7,145 nt of DNA from NCBI GenBank assembly GCA_002323515.1, contig DCQQ01000039.1, positions 72,557 to 79,701 on the forward strand. The letters are read 5' to 3'. Within the stretch, counting starts at the first letter, position 1, and every line of letters starts with the position of its first letter. Positions 1-7,145 of the stretch are shown here, in pieces. Below the pieces are notes generated by a model. That model did no database searches. It was not told where the DNA came from and saw only the letters and a program-made list of their open reading frames with translations. A program made the position numbers and the translations under genes. Source of the DNA: Balneolaceae bacterium UBA1514. Its GTDB lineage: Bacteria > Bacteroidota > Rhodothermia > Balneolales > Balneolaceae.

Positions 1-789
1 TTCATCGATGCTGAACATGCATTTGATCCACGTTATGCTCGTGCTCTTGGTATTAATACCGAAGAGCTACTGGTATCTCAACCGGATAGCGGCGAACAGG
101 CGTTAGAAATTACCGAAACATTGATTCGCTCAGGGGCATTGGACGTCATAGTGGTCGATTCTGTTGCAGCCTTAGTCCCTCGGGCTGAAATTGAAGGAGA
201 AATGGGCGATTCACACATGGGCTTACAAGCTCGACTTATGTCACAAGCACTTAGGAAAATCACTGGTATAGTTAATAAAACTCAAACCTCCTGTATCTTC
301 ATCAACCAGGTTCGTGAAAAAATTGGGGTCATGTTTGGTAATCCTGAAACTACTACGGGCGGACGGGCTCTTAAATTTTACTCATCAGTTCGCTTGGATA
401 TACGCCGTATAGGTAGTATTAAAAAAGGTGATGAAGTAATAGGAAACAGAACCAAGGTTAAAGTGGCAAAAAATAAGGTTGCCCCTCCTTTCAAGGTGGT
501 TGAATTCAACATTATGTATGGCAAAGGAGTCTCGCGAATAGCTGAGGTACTGGATTTAGCAGTAGAGTATGATATTATCCAAAAACGTGGCAGTTGGTTC
601 CGATATGATGGGGAGCCTATTGGACAGGGAGCGGATTCTGCTATGCAATTCCTAGAAGAAGATCCTGATTTGTTGGACAAAATCGAAAAAATGGTTCGCG
701 CTCAACTAAACGGGTTAGACATCGAAATAAAAGGAGCAACAGCCGAGATGGCTGAAGCAGATCAGTCCTCTGTAAAAGTAGAAAAGTAA
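1..789 (+). CDS. recA: Recombinase RecA, 5'-truncated by the window edge
   Basis: RecA forms ATP-dependent filaments on single-stranded DNA, drives strand exchange and, as a co-protease, triggers the SOS response. The visible 262 residues begin at the equivalent of E. coli F92 and align with E. coli RecA from memory without gaps through the core. The catalytic Glu lies in FIDAEH (E96 equivalent), Walker B is [11 protein letters not shown] (D144 equivalent), loop L1 is EGEMGDSH, and Q194 sits in FINQVR. Loop L2 is [11 protein letters not shown]216/F217/R222 are in ALKFYSSVR, and K248/K250 are in KVAKNK. The C-terminal domain follows. The Walker A P-loop and the N-terminal oligomerisation helix lie upstream of the window, so promoter and SOS box are not visible. 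Extrapolated full length is close to E. coli's 353 residues. The last 25 residues are only mildly acidic and end in a Lys-containing stretch, unlike the strongly acidic E. coli tail. recX follows after 15 nt in the same frame. Confidence 0.98.
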   Translation, partial: FIDAEHAFDPRYARALGINTEELLVSQPDSGEQALEITETLIRSGALDVIVVDSVAALVPRAEIEGEMGDSHMGLQARLMSQALRKITGIVNKTQTSCIFINQVREKIGVMFGNPETTTGGRALKFYSSVRLDIRRIGSIKKGDEVIGNRTKVKVAKNKVAPPFKVVEFNIMYGKGVSRIAEVLDLAVEYDIIQKRGSWFRYDGEPIGQGADSAMQFLEEDPDLLDKIEKMVRAQLNGLDIEIKGATAEMAEADQSSVKVEK

Positions 790-791
790 GG

Positions 792-810
792 CTTCATATT
801 CATTATGAAG
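792..810 (+). promoter_or_regulatory. Small hairpin enclosing the recX start codon
   Basis: A perfect 7-bp inverted repeat, CTTCATA (792-798) and TATGAAG (804-810), encloses a 5-nt loop TTCAT. The recX ATG (805-807) lies wholly in the 3' arm. Only two of the seven pairs are G-C, so the structure is weak, and no T-tract follows, so it is not an intrinsic terminator. In E. coli, RecX is kept far below RecA by a terminator between the two genes. Here a start-masking hairpin could serve a similar end at the level of translation. This role is inference; a repeat of this size can arise by chance in AT-rich DNA. Confidence 0.3.
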
Positions 811-1491
811 AAATCAGATCCTAATGAATACGATGAGTTAATTCCATTATTACCCCTTACTATTACTGCAATTCAAGTACAGAAAAAGAATAGAGAACGA
901 TTTTCATTATACCATGAAGATCGTTTTTTATTAGGTGTATCCACTCAAACCCTTGTCTCCTGCTCACTAAAAAAGGGGAATCTATTAACTTCTGAAAAAT
1001 TGGATTCTATTCTTGGCATCGAACAATACAGCAGGGCCAAAGAATACACTCTAGGTATACTGTCACGAAGAGATCACTCCGTGCAAGAACTCATTATAAA
1101 AGGGATAAAAAAAGGATTCAACAAAGACGTTCTTGAGCGTGTGACTCACGAGTTACAAAAAAATAACTACCTTGATGATCAACGGTTTGCTTCAAATTTT
1201 ATACATGATACTATTGAATTCAAAAAGTGGAGCCTAAATAAAATCAAATTTGAACTCTGTAAAAAAGGAGTCAATAAATCCATCATTAGTGAATTATTTG
1301 ATGGCTTCGATGAGGCTATATGGAAGGAACAAATGTACAGTTTAGTCCGTAAAAATAGGGCTAAGTTTATACGTTCAGATACAACGAAACGAAAGAAGAA
1401 AATATATGATTATTTAGCTCGTAAAGGCTATTCATCAACTTTAATTTGGAGTGAGTTGAATAAACTATTATCGTTAGTCGAAACCGATTAA
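805..1491 (+). CDS. recX: RecX, regulator of RecA
   Basis: RecX binds RecA filaments and modulates, usually inhibits, their extension and activity. The 228-residue protein has an N-terminal beta-rich extension (about residues 18-62: ITAIQVQKKNRERFSLY, then FLLGVS and LKKGNLLT), as in the longer Firmicutes/FCB-type RecX proteins. Three-helix repeats follow. Repeat 1 is about residues 77-121, with AKEYTLGILSRRDHSVQEL. Repeat 2 is about 122-165 and carries the family signature YLDDQRFASNF and the KGVNKSII segment. Repeat 3 is about 172-222, ending in YLARKGYSSTLIWSEL. The ATG at 805 is the first standard initiator after the recA stop, 15 nt upstream. A TAAGG lies 13 nt before it, too far to be a convincing Shine-Dalgarno. 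The start codon is inside a small hairpin (792-810), which could damp translation. Position directly after recA is the classic arrangement and supports the name. Confidence 0.93.
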   Translation: MKKSDPNEYDELIPLLPLTITAIQVQKKNRERFSLYHEDRFLLGVSTQTLVSCSLKKGNLLTSEKLDSILGIEQYSRAKEYTLGILSRRDHSVQELIIKGIKKGFNKDVLERVTHELQKNNYLDDQRFASNFIHDTIEFKKWSLNKIKFELCKKGVNKSIISELFDGFDEAIWKEQMYSLVRKNRAKFIRSDTTKRKKKIYDYLARKGYSSTLIWSELNKLLSLVETD

Positions 1492-1504
1492 AAAAGTCTT
1501 AATC
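1486..1504. repeat. AT-rich inverted repeat across the recX stop codon
   Basis: GATTAA (1486-1491) and TTAATC (1499-1504) form a perfect 6-bp stem around a 7-nt loop AAAAGTC, and the recX TAA is in the 5' arm. The stem holds one G-C pair and no T-tract follows, so it does not look like a rho-independent terminator. It occupies most of the 21-nt gap before the next gene. It may be no more than chance in AT-rich DNA. Confidence 0.25.
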
Positions 1505-1512
1505 AGCAGTTC

Positions 1513-2589
1513 ATGAAAAACATCACATTAGAACGTGTTGTTCGAACATTATTGGCCGTACTTACTACAGGCGTCGTCATAGTTATAATGTATAATTACA
1601 TTACCTTAGTCGCCTTCTTGATATTAGCTATGATACTTAGCTATGTACTTGACCCAACCGTTAATCGATTACAACGAATGGGGATAAAAAGGACTATTGG
1701 CGTAACATTAACACTATCTGTCATAGTGATGACAATTGTGTTCTTTTCTACGAATGTTGTTCCAATTTTTGTTGAAGAAATGCTAGAATTAACGAACAAC
1801 TTAAATATCGAAACTATCGAGCTAATAGCCGCTAGAATCGAGACACGATTAGTTCAAGAATATAGCTTTATACCAGAAGGCTTTCTAAGAGACAACATTA
1901 CCAAGATTAGCGAGGAGCTTTTTGATCTAGGGAAACTTTCCACCGTACTGAGTGATGCTGTTGGTGTTTTTACCAATATATTTTCTGCTGTACTTGTAGT
2001 CCCATTTGCCGCTTTTTTCTTTCTTAAGGATGGCAGTAAGATTCGAAGAGATGTGTTACAAATTATCCCGAACAAATATTTCGAAACCACACTGACTATA
2101 TTAGACTTAGTTGAAAAGCGATTAGGTCTATACTTTAGAAGTGTTTTAGTGCAGAGTACCTTAGTCACCCTGTTATCTTGGACAACCTTGAGTATTGCGG
2201 GGCTTGAAAACTCTCTTTCTGTAGGGATCTCTGTTGGTATAGCTAACACCATTCCCTACTTTGGGCCTATTATTGGCTATGTTCTTTCTATTATTATTTC
2301 AATCGTAGAGACTGGGGATTTCAGTTTAGTTCTGTATTGTGTGGTGGCTATTTTTATAGTTCAGATGATTGATAATTTAATTCTTCAGCCCTATTTGTTT
2401 TCCAAATCAGCTGATATGCACCCTGTAGCAATATTGTTTATTATTTTAATTGGAGCCGAAACAGCTGGGATATTAGGCATGCTCATAGCCATTCCTTTAG
2501 CTACTACTATTCGTATTACGATCAAACAGATTATTTGGAGTTTTAATAATTATCAGATATTTCGACTAGACCAATCGAAACAATTTTGA
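1513..2589 (+). CDS. AI-2E / PerM family polytopic membrane protein
   Basis: This 358-residue inner-membrane protein belongs to the AI-2E transporter family (also called PerM or UPF0118). Members have been linked to autoinducer-2 export and, in other species, to Na+/H+ antiport; the substrate here cannot be told from sequence. Hydrophobic segments are visible at about residues 10-45 (probably two), 61-87, 151-171, 208-230, 234-266 (probably two), 270-290 and 303-340 (probably two). A more polar loop at about 88-150 follows the third, as is usual. Family signatures are VGIANTIPYFGPIIG (241-255) and DNLILQPYLFSKSADMHP (287-304), followed by a Gly-rich GAETAGILGMLIAIPLAT helix. The length is typical. 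The ATG at 1513 has no Shine-Dalgarno. The gene sits 21 nt after recX and 36 nt before purN, so it is probably co-transcribed, but its neighbours do not reveal its function. Confidence 0.88.
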   Translation: MKNITLERVVRTLLAVLTTGVVIVIMYNYITLVAFLILAMILSYVLDPTVNRLQRMGIKRTIGVTLTLSVIVMTIVFFSTNVVPIFVEEMLELTNNLNIETIELIAARIETRLVQEYSFIPEGFLRDNITKISEELFDLGKLSTVLSDAVGVFTNIFSAVLVVPFAAFFFLKDGSKIRRDVLQIIPNKYFETTLTILDLVEKRLGLYFRSVLVQSTLVTLLSWTTLSIAGLENSLSVGISVGIANTIPYFGPIIGYVLSIIISIVETGDFSLVLYCVVAIFIVQMIDNLILQPYLFSKSADMHPVAILFIILIGAETAGILGMLIAIPLATTIRITIKQIIWSFNNYQIFRLDQSKQF

Positions 2590-2625
2590 GTATATTATAG
2601 TAACCAAAAATCTACGTGAACACCC

Positions 2626-3225
2626 TTGAATAAACTGGTAATTTTTGCCTCAGGATCAGGCTCCAACTTCCTGTCAATTATTAATCACATAACAAACGGC
2701 CATCTAAACGCCAAAATTGTCGGGTTAATCACGAACAAAGCTGAAATTGGGGCTATAGATATTGCACGGCAATATGGAATCCCCCACTGTATACTATCTT
2801 CAGCCCAATTCACAAATAATAAGACGTACGAATCAGCCCTTTTAAATCAATGTGTACAATGGAATCCAAGTTTGATAATTTGCGCTGGCTACCTAAGGAA
2901 AATTCCGGCAAACCTTATCCTTGCATATCCCAATAGAATTATTAACATACACCCTTCTTTACTTCCAAAATTTGGTGGACATGGTTTTTATGGCTTACAT
3001 GTTCATAAGAGTGTACTAAAAAGTAAAGAAACACATACGGGATGCACCATCCATATTGTATCAACAGAATATGACCAAGGCCCTATAATAGCTCAAGAAC
3101 GTTTATCGGTTGACCCATTAGAATCTGCAGAGCTTCTTGCTAAGCGAGTCTTAAAGCTTGAACATCAATTATATCCAAGAACTATAGCATCCTATTTAAA
3201 ACAAATGGATAATACTACTGAATAG
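2626..3225 (+). CDS. purN: Phosphoribosylglycinamide formyltransferase (GART), TTG start
   Basis: PurN transfers a formyl group from 10-formyltetrahydrofolate to glycinamide ribonucleotide (GAR), the third step of cytoplasmic purine synthesis. The 199-residue protein opens with the phosphate-binding loop ASGSGSN (8-14). The catalytic Asn and His are N107 and H109 in INIHPSLLPK, and the catalytic Asp is D150 in EYDQGP, matching E. coli N106/H108/D144. After HPSLLPK comes FGGHGFYGLHVH, a variant I associate with Bacteroidota-type PurN. The EHQLYP motif lies near the C-terminus. The start is TTG. An in-frame TGA at 2617-2619 lies only 6 nt upstream, and no ATG or GTG occurs in frame before the phosphate loop, so TTG is the only standard initiator that keeps the conserved N-terminus. 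No Shine-Dalgarno is seen. purH follows after 62 nt, giving a two-gene purine module. Confidence 0.95.
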   Translation: MNKLVIFASGSGSNFLSIINHITNGHLNAKIVGLITNKAEIGAIDIARQYGIPHCILSSAQFTNNKTYESALLNQCVQWNPSLIICAGYLRKIPANLILAYPNRIINIHPSLLPKFGGHGFYGLHVHKSVLKSKETHTGCTIHIVSTEYDQGPIIAQERLSVDPLESAELLAKRVLKLEHQLYPRTIASYLKQMDNTTE

Positions 3226-3287
3226 GATTCCCGCGAGATACGTTACAAAATAACTTGACTCACTGATCACACCATTATTAATTAGTT

Positions 3288-4916
3288 ATGTCCCTCAAAC
3301 CATTAGAGCAACTGCCAACAACCCCTCTTACCATTAAACGAGCATTATTGTCGGTTTCCGACAAAACAGATATACTTCATTTGGCAAAGTCTCTACATGC
3401 TGCTAATGTTACCCTTTTATCTACCGGTGGCACCTATAAAACATTACAAAACGCAGGCATTCCGGTAACTGAAATAGCCAGCCTTACTGGCTTTCCTGAA
3501 TGCCTTGATGGGCGAGTCAAAACACTTCATCCCATGATTCATGGAGGCATTCTTGCTCGAACCTCCTATGAACCTGACAATACCGAATTAAAACAACTTC
3601 AAGTTGAACCGATCCAGCTAGTAGTTGTGAATCTATATCCATTCTCCAGCGTTGTATCAAAAAGCAATGTAACGATTGAGGAAGCTACAGAATACATAGA
3701 CATAGGGGGACCAACCATGGTGCGAGCAGCTGCGAAAAACTTTGCTCACGTTACTATTTTAAATAGTCCAGCTCAGTATTCTAGCTTTTTATCTGAATTT
3801 AATTCAGATTATGCGATTTCATATCAAACTAGATTACGTTTAGCAAAAGAGGCCTTCAACCATACCTATAAATATGAACAAACTATTTCCAATTATTTTG
3901 ATACCATCCTTCATGGCGAAACTAATGAACCCTTAAAGGGTGAAGCTACTGACTCAAATAAGACACATAAAACAGTAAAAAATTATTTTCATGTAAATGC
4001 GCCGCTACATAATAGCCTACGATATGGAGAAAATCCACATCAAGAGGCCTCTATTCATGGCGAACCTGACAAATTCATTGATTGTTTTCACGGAAAAGAA
4101 CTCAGCTATAACAACTATTTAGATATTGATTCAGCATTACGATTATACCAAGATTTCCGTGATACTGATCCAACCTGTGCCATTTTCAAACACACCATAC
4201 CATGCGGAGTAGCAAGTGGATCCACTTTAAAAGAGGCTTACTTGAAAGCTTTTTCTACCGACAAAGTTTCTCCTTTTGGAGGAATAGTACTTTGCAATAC
4301 CCTCTTAGATCTAGATACGGCAACAGCCATCGATTCTATTTTTACTGAAATAATTGTTGCACCCGAATATTCAGATGAGGCCTTATCCTTGTTGACTCAA
4401 AAGAAAAATCGGCGGTTAATCCGACTATTAACCAAACAGGATATCTCCTATCAAAAACAATTTCGATCCATATTTGGTGGTACATTAGTTCAAGACCAAG
4501 ACAACAAAGGCGTTGATGAGGCATCATTCAAGGTGGTCACAAAAAGACAACCTAGTCAGAAAGAAATGCAGGATATGCTATTTGCATGGAAAATTGTACG
4601 ACATGTAAAATCCAATGCCATTGTGTTTGCAAAAGATGAGCAAACCCTTGGAATAGGATCGGGCCAAACCTCACGGGTAGACTCTTCTGAAATAGCTGTT
4701 TCAAAAGCGGTAAAAGAGCAGCTTAGTCTAGAAGGATCAGCTATAGCGTCAGATGCTTTCTTCCCTTTTTCTGACGGAGTCGAGGCAGCTGCACATGCTG
4801 GTGCTACTGCGGTAATTCAGCCAGGTGGTAGTGTACGAGATCAAGAAGTGATAGACAAAGCCGATGAACTTGAATTAGCCATGGTATTCACCTTTACCCG
4901 TCATTTTAAACATTAA
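3288..4916 (+). CDS. purH: Bifunctional AICAR formyltransferase / IMP cyclohydrolase
   Basis: PurH carries out the last two steps to IMP: formylation of AICAR with 10-formyltetrahydrofolate, then ring closure. The 542-residue protein has the N-terminal IMP cyclohydrolase (MGS-like fold): KRALLSVSDK (18-26 region), STGGT (45-49), DGRVKTLHP (74-82), NLYPF (115-119) and IDIGGPTMVRAAAKN (137-151). The formyltransferase domain follows: LRYGENPHQ (244-252), KELSYNNYLDID (270-281), the Lys-His pair K301/H302 in FKHTIPCGVA, KVSPFGG (326-332), SNAIVFAK and GIGSGQTSRVDS, and FPFSDGVEAAAHAGA. It ends in TRHFKH, as the family does. The usual KHTNPCG has Ile in place of Asn. An in-frame TAA at 3279-3281 makes ATG 3288 the first start. 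About 15 residues precede the conserved core, slightly more than usual. No Shine-Dalgarno is visible. Confidence 0.97.
   Translation: MSLKPLEQLPTTPLTIKRALLSVSDKTDILHLAKSLHAANVTLLSTGGTYKTLQNAGIPVTEIASLTGFPECLDGRVKTLHPMIHGGILARTSYEPDNTELKQLQVEPIQLVVVNLYPFSSVVSKSNVTIEEATEYIDIGGPTMVRAAAKNFAHVTILNSPAQYSSFLSEFNSDYAISYQTRLRLAKEAFNHTYKYEQTISNYFDTILHGETNEPLKGEATDSNKTHKTVKNYFHVNAPLHNSLRYGENPHQEASIHGEPDKFIDCFHGKELSYNNYLDIDSALRLYQDFRDTDPTCAIFKHTIPCGVASGSTLKEAYLKAFSTDKVSPFGGIVLCNTLLDLDTATAIDSIFTEIIVAPEYSDEALSLLTQKKNRRLIRLLTKQDISYQKQFRSIFGGTLVQDQDNKGVDEASFKVVTKRQPSQKEMQDMLFAWKIVRHVKSNAIVFAKDEQTLGIGSGQTSRVDSSEIAVSKAVKEQLSLEGSAIASDAFFPFSDGVEAAAHAGATAVIQPGGSVRDQEVIDKADELELAMVFTFTRHFKH

Positions 4917-4919
<3 letters not shown>
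4903..4919. repeat. A/T-only inverted repeat over the purH stop codon
   Basis: ATTTTAA (4903-4909) and TTAAAAT (4913-4919) form a perfect 7-bp dyad around a 3-nt ACA loop, with the purH TAA (4914-4916) in the 3' arm. All pairs are A-T, so any RNA hairpin would be very weak, and no T-tract follows it. It is not a convincing terminator. Chance is a fair explanation given the base composition. Confidence 0.25.
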
Positions 4920-6073
<1,154 letters not shown>

Positions 6074-6085
6074 ACATGTTCTTCA

Positions 6086-6928
6086 ATGAGATTTTTACAG
6101 TTCGATACGGATGGTATCTCTCATTACTTTCACACTTTCATTGTTCTGCTATTTGCACTCATTCTTGCTTTTACTCGAAGTCAGGATGGTCTAAATAGCT
6201 TACGGGCTATCACAGTTACTGCCGCAAGTATCTTAGAAGAGCCAGTTTCAAATGTACGCGTTTACAGAAATGCGTTGAAAACTAATGCCTATCTACAACA
6301 GCAAAATATTCTGCTACAAGACGAACTAAGCAGACTTCGAACGATAGAAAAGGAAAATCAAGAGCTCAAATCATTGCTCAGATTGGAAGAATCTTATAAC
6401 TATCCACTACAAATAACTCGTATTGTTACAAAGCAGTTAAATACACTAAATAATAGTTTGAGTGTGAATGTAGGTAGCAGTGAGGGTATTCAACGCGGTA
6501 TGCCACTAATCAATTCCGATGGTCTTGTAGGTAAAGTAATATTAGCAGCGAGTAATTATTCACAGGTAATGCCACTATCTCATCCCCTCTTTCGAGTGAG
6601 TGCACAAATACAAGGCAGTAAAGCAAATGGAATTATTACATGGGACATATCAAGTCCTAGCTATCTTATCATGGATTTTGTTCCCAAAACAGTACCCATT
6701 GATACAGGGATGGTTATTGAGACTTCCGGGCTAGGCAATGAATTTCCAGCTGGAATTCCTATAGGACAGGTTGTCGACTTCCGATCACAAGAAGGAACCA
6801 ATACCCAACAATTAAAAATTGAGCCATTTAGTAAACTAAATGAAGTTTCTGAAGGCTTCATAGTTCTGTTTACTTCAGATACAAGTTTAGTCCATTTGAA
6901 CAATGAATTTAACCAATTATTTGAATGA
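6086..6928 (+). CDS. mreC: Rod shape-determining protein MreC
   Basis: MreC is a bitopic inner-membrane protein whose periplasmic part links MreB to PBP2/RodA and activates wall synthesis during elongation. The 280-residue protein has a short cytoplasmic N-terminus, one transmembrane helix at about residues 14-30 (YFHTFIVLLFALILAFT) and a coiled coil at about 62-103 rich in Gln, Glu and Leu (NAYLQQQNILLQDELSRL, then EKENQELKSLL). The beta-barrel region follows, with the family-typical NVGSSEGIQRGMP (128-140), GLVGKVI (146-152), HPLFRVSAQIQGS (166-178) and GLGNEFPAGIPIGQV (215-229). The fold and spacing are standard for MreC. The start at 6086 lies 12 nt after mreB with no Shine-Dalgarno, and the stop overlaps the mreD start by 4 nt, so translation of the two is likely coupled. 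Confidence 0.95.
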   Translation: MRFLQFDTDGISHYFHTFIVLLFALILAFTRSQDGLNSLRAITVTAASILEEPVSNVRVYRNALKTNAYLQQQNILLQDELSRLRTIEKENQELKSLLRLEESYNYPLQITRIVTKQLNTLNNSLSVNVGSSEGIQRGMPLINSDGLVGKVILAASNYSQVMPLSHPLFRVSAQIQGSKANGIITWDISSPSYLIMDFVPKTVPIDTGMVIETSGLGNEFPAGIPIGQVVDFRSQEGTNTQQLKIEPFSKLNEVSEGFIVLFTSDTSLVHLNNEFNQLFE

Positions 6929-7145
6929 ATTTCGATTGGACTAAATATCTTCTTGGTGGTCTTGTTATCATTTTTTTAGATCAGATACTCTTGCAACATC
7001 TTTCTCTTTGGGGGATACATTTTGATGCAATACTACTCTTTTTAGTTTGGACATTACCAGATCTAAAAAGAACAGAAGCCATCTATATTTATGGATTACT
7101 CGCTTTTCTTCAAGATGCACTCTACGATTCCTGGGGGCTTATGCT
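6925..7145 (+). CDS. mreD: Rod shape-determining protein MreD, 3'-truncated by the window edge
   Basis: MreD is a small polytopic membrane protein that partners MreC in the elongasome. Reading from the ATG at 6925, which overlaps the mreC TGA as ATGA, gives 73 open codons to the window end, beginning MNFDWTKYLLGG. Hydrophobic stretches at about residues 8-30, 34-45 and 54-73 fit the first membrane helices of MreD. The segment GLLAFLQDALYDSWG (58-72) resembles the conserved G-x-x-x-D-x-x-x-x-x-x-G pattern of the family. Sequence alone is divergent, as is usual for MreD, and the name rests mainly on position after mreC plus the membrane topology. The C-terminal half is outside the window. In related genomes the PBP2 gene (mrdA) and rodA commonly follow. 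Confidence 0.85.
   Translation, partial: MNFDWTKYLLGGLVIIFLDQILLQHLSLWGIHFDAILLFLVWTLPDLKRTEAIYIYGLLAFLQDALYDSWGLM

Noticed and set aside
378..680. 100-codon minus-strand open frame inside recA.
   Set aside because: It mirrors conserved RecA coding sequence and has no family features of its own.
1854..2252. 132-codon minus-strand open frame inside the AI-2E family gene.
   Set aside because: The plus-strand gene has clear family motifs throughout; the antisense translation has no recognisable domain and no supporting context.
2616..2618. Alternative GTG start for purN at 2616.
   Set aside because: It is out of frame with PurN, and the PurN frame is closed by the TGA at 2617-2619.
3255..3287. 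Possible sigma70-like promoter before purH: TTGACT at 3255-3260 with TATTAA or TTAATT-like -10 matches around 3276-3283.
   Set aside because: The -10 matches are poor or spaced at 15 nt, and the TSS would fall almost on the ATG. In AT-rich DNA, and in a lineage whose main promoters may differ, this is not strong enough to call.
6076..6078. Alternative ATG for mreC at 6076.
   Set aside because: It is out of frame with the MreC reading frame (10 nt before ATG 6086).

Overview
The window is a compact, all-plus-strand run of eight housekeeping genes from an AT-rich bacterium. In order they are recA (5' end cut off by the window), recX, an AI-2E/PerM-family membrane protein, purN, purH, mreB, mreC and the beginning of mreD (cut off by the window end). 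The best guess for the source is the Bacteroidota/Balneolota side of the FCB group. Three things suggest this: purH placed directly before mreBCD, a PurN of the short type with a Gly-Gly-His-Gly-Phe-Tyr-Gly insertion after HPSLLPK, and no convincing Shine-Dalgarno sequence before any of the seven visible starts. This placement is inferred from memory of gene order and family features, not from a search, and the exact phylum is uncertain.

Layout. Bases 1-789 encode RecA from the equivalent of E. coli residue 92 to its stop. After 15 nt comes recX (805-1491), the usual RecA modulator partner. After 21 nt comes a polytopic membrane protein of the AI-2E/PerM family (1513-2589). After 36 nt comes purN (2626-3225), which must start at TTG. 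After 62 nt comes purH (3288-4916). A 92-nt spacer, the longest in the window, leads to mreB (5009-6073), then 12 nt to mreC (6086-6928), which overlaps mreD (6925 onward) by 4 nt (ATGA). No gap exceeds 300 nt and no RNA gene, mobile element, CRISPR array or long repeat was seen.

How the genes work together. RecA and RecX form a recombination/DNA-repair pair. PurN and PurH supply the two formyl-tetrahydrofolate-dependent steps of purine synthesis, with PurH also closing the ring to IMP. MreB, MreC and MreD form the core of the rod-shape elongasome. No intrinsic terminator (GC-rich hairpin plus T-tract) separates any of the genes, so read-through across all three modules is possible, with the purN-purH and purH-mreB spacers the likeliest places for internal promoters.

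I found no previously undescribed system here. The points worth a second look are small: a hairpin that buries the recX start codon, the forced TTG start of purN, AT-rich inverted repeats over the recX and purH stop codons, a lysine-rich N-terminal extension on MreB, and an Asn-to-Ile change beside the PurH formyltransferase Lys-His pair.
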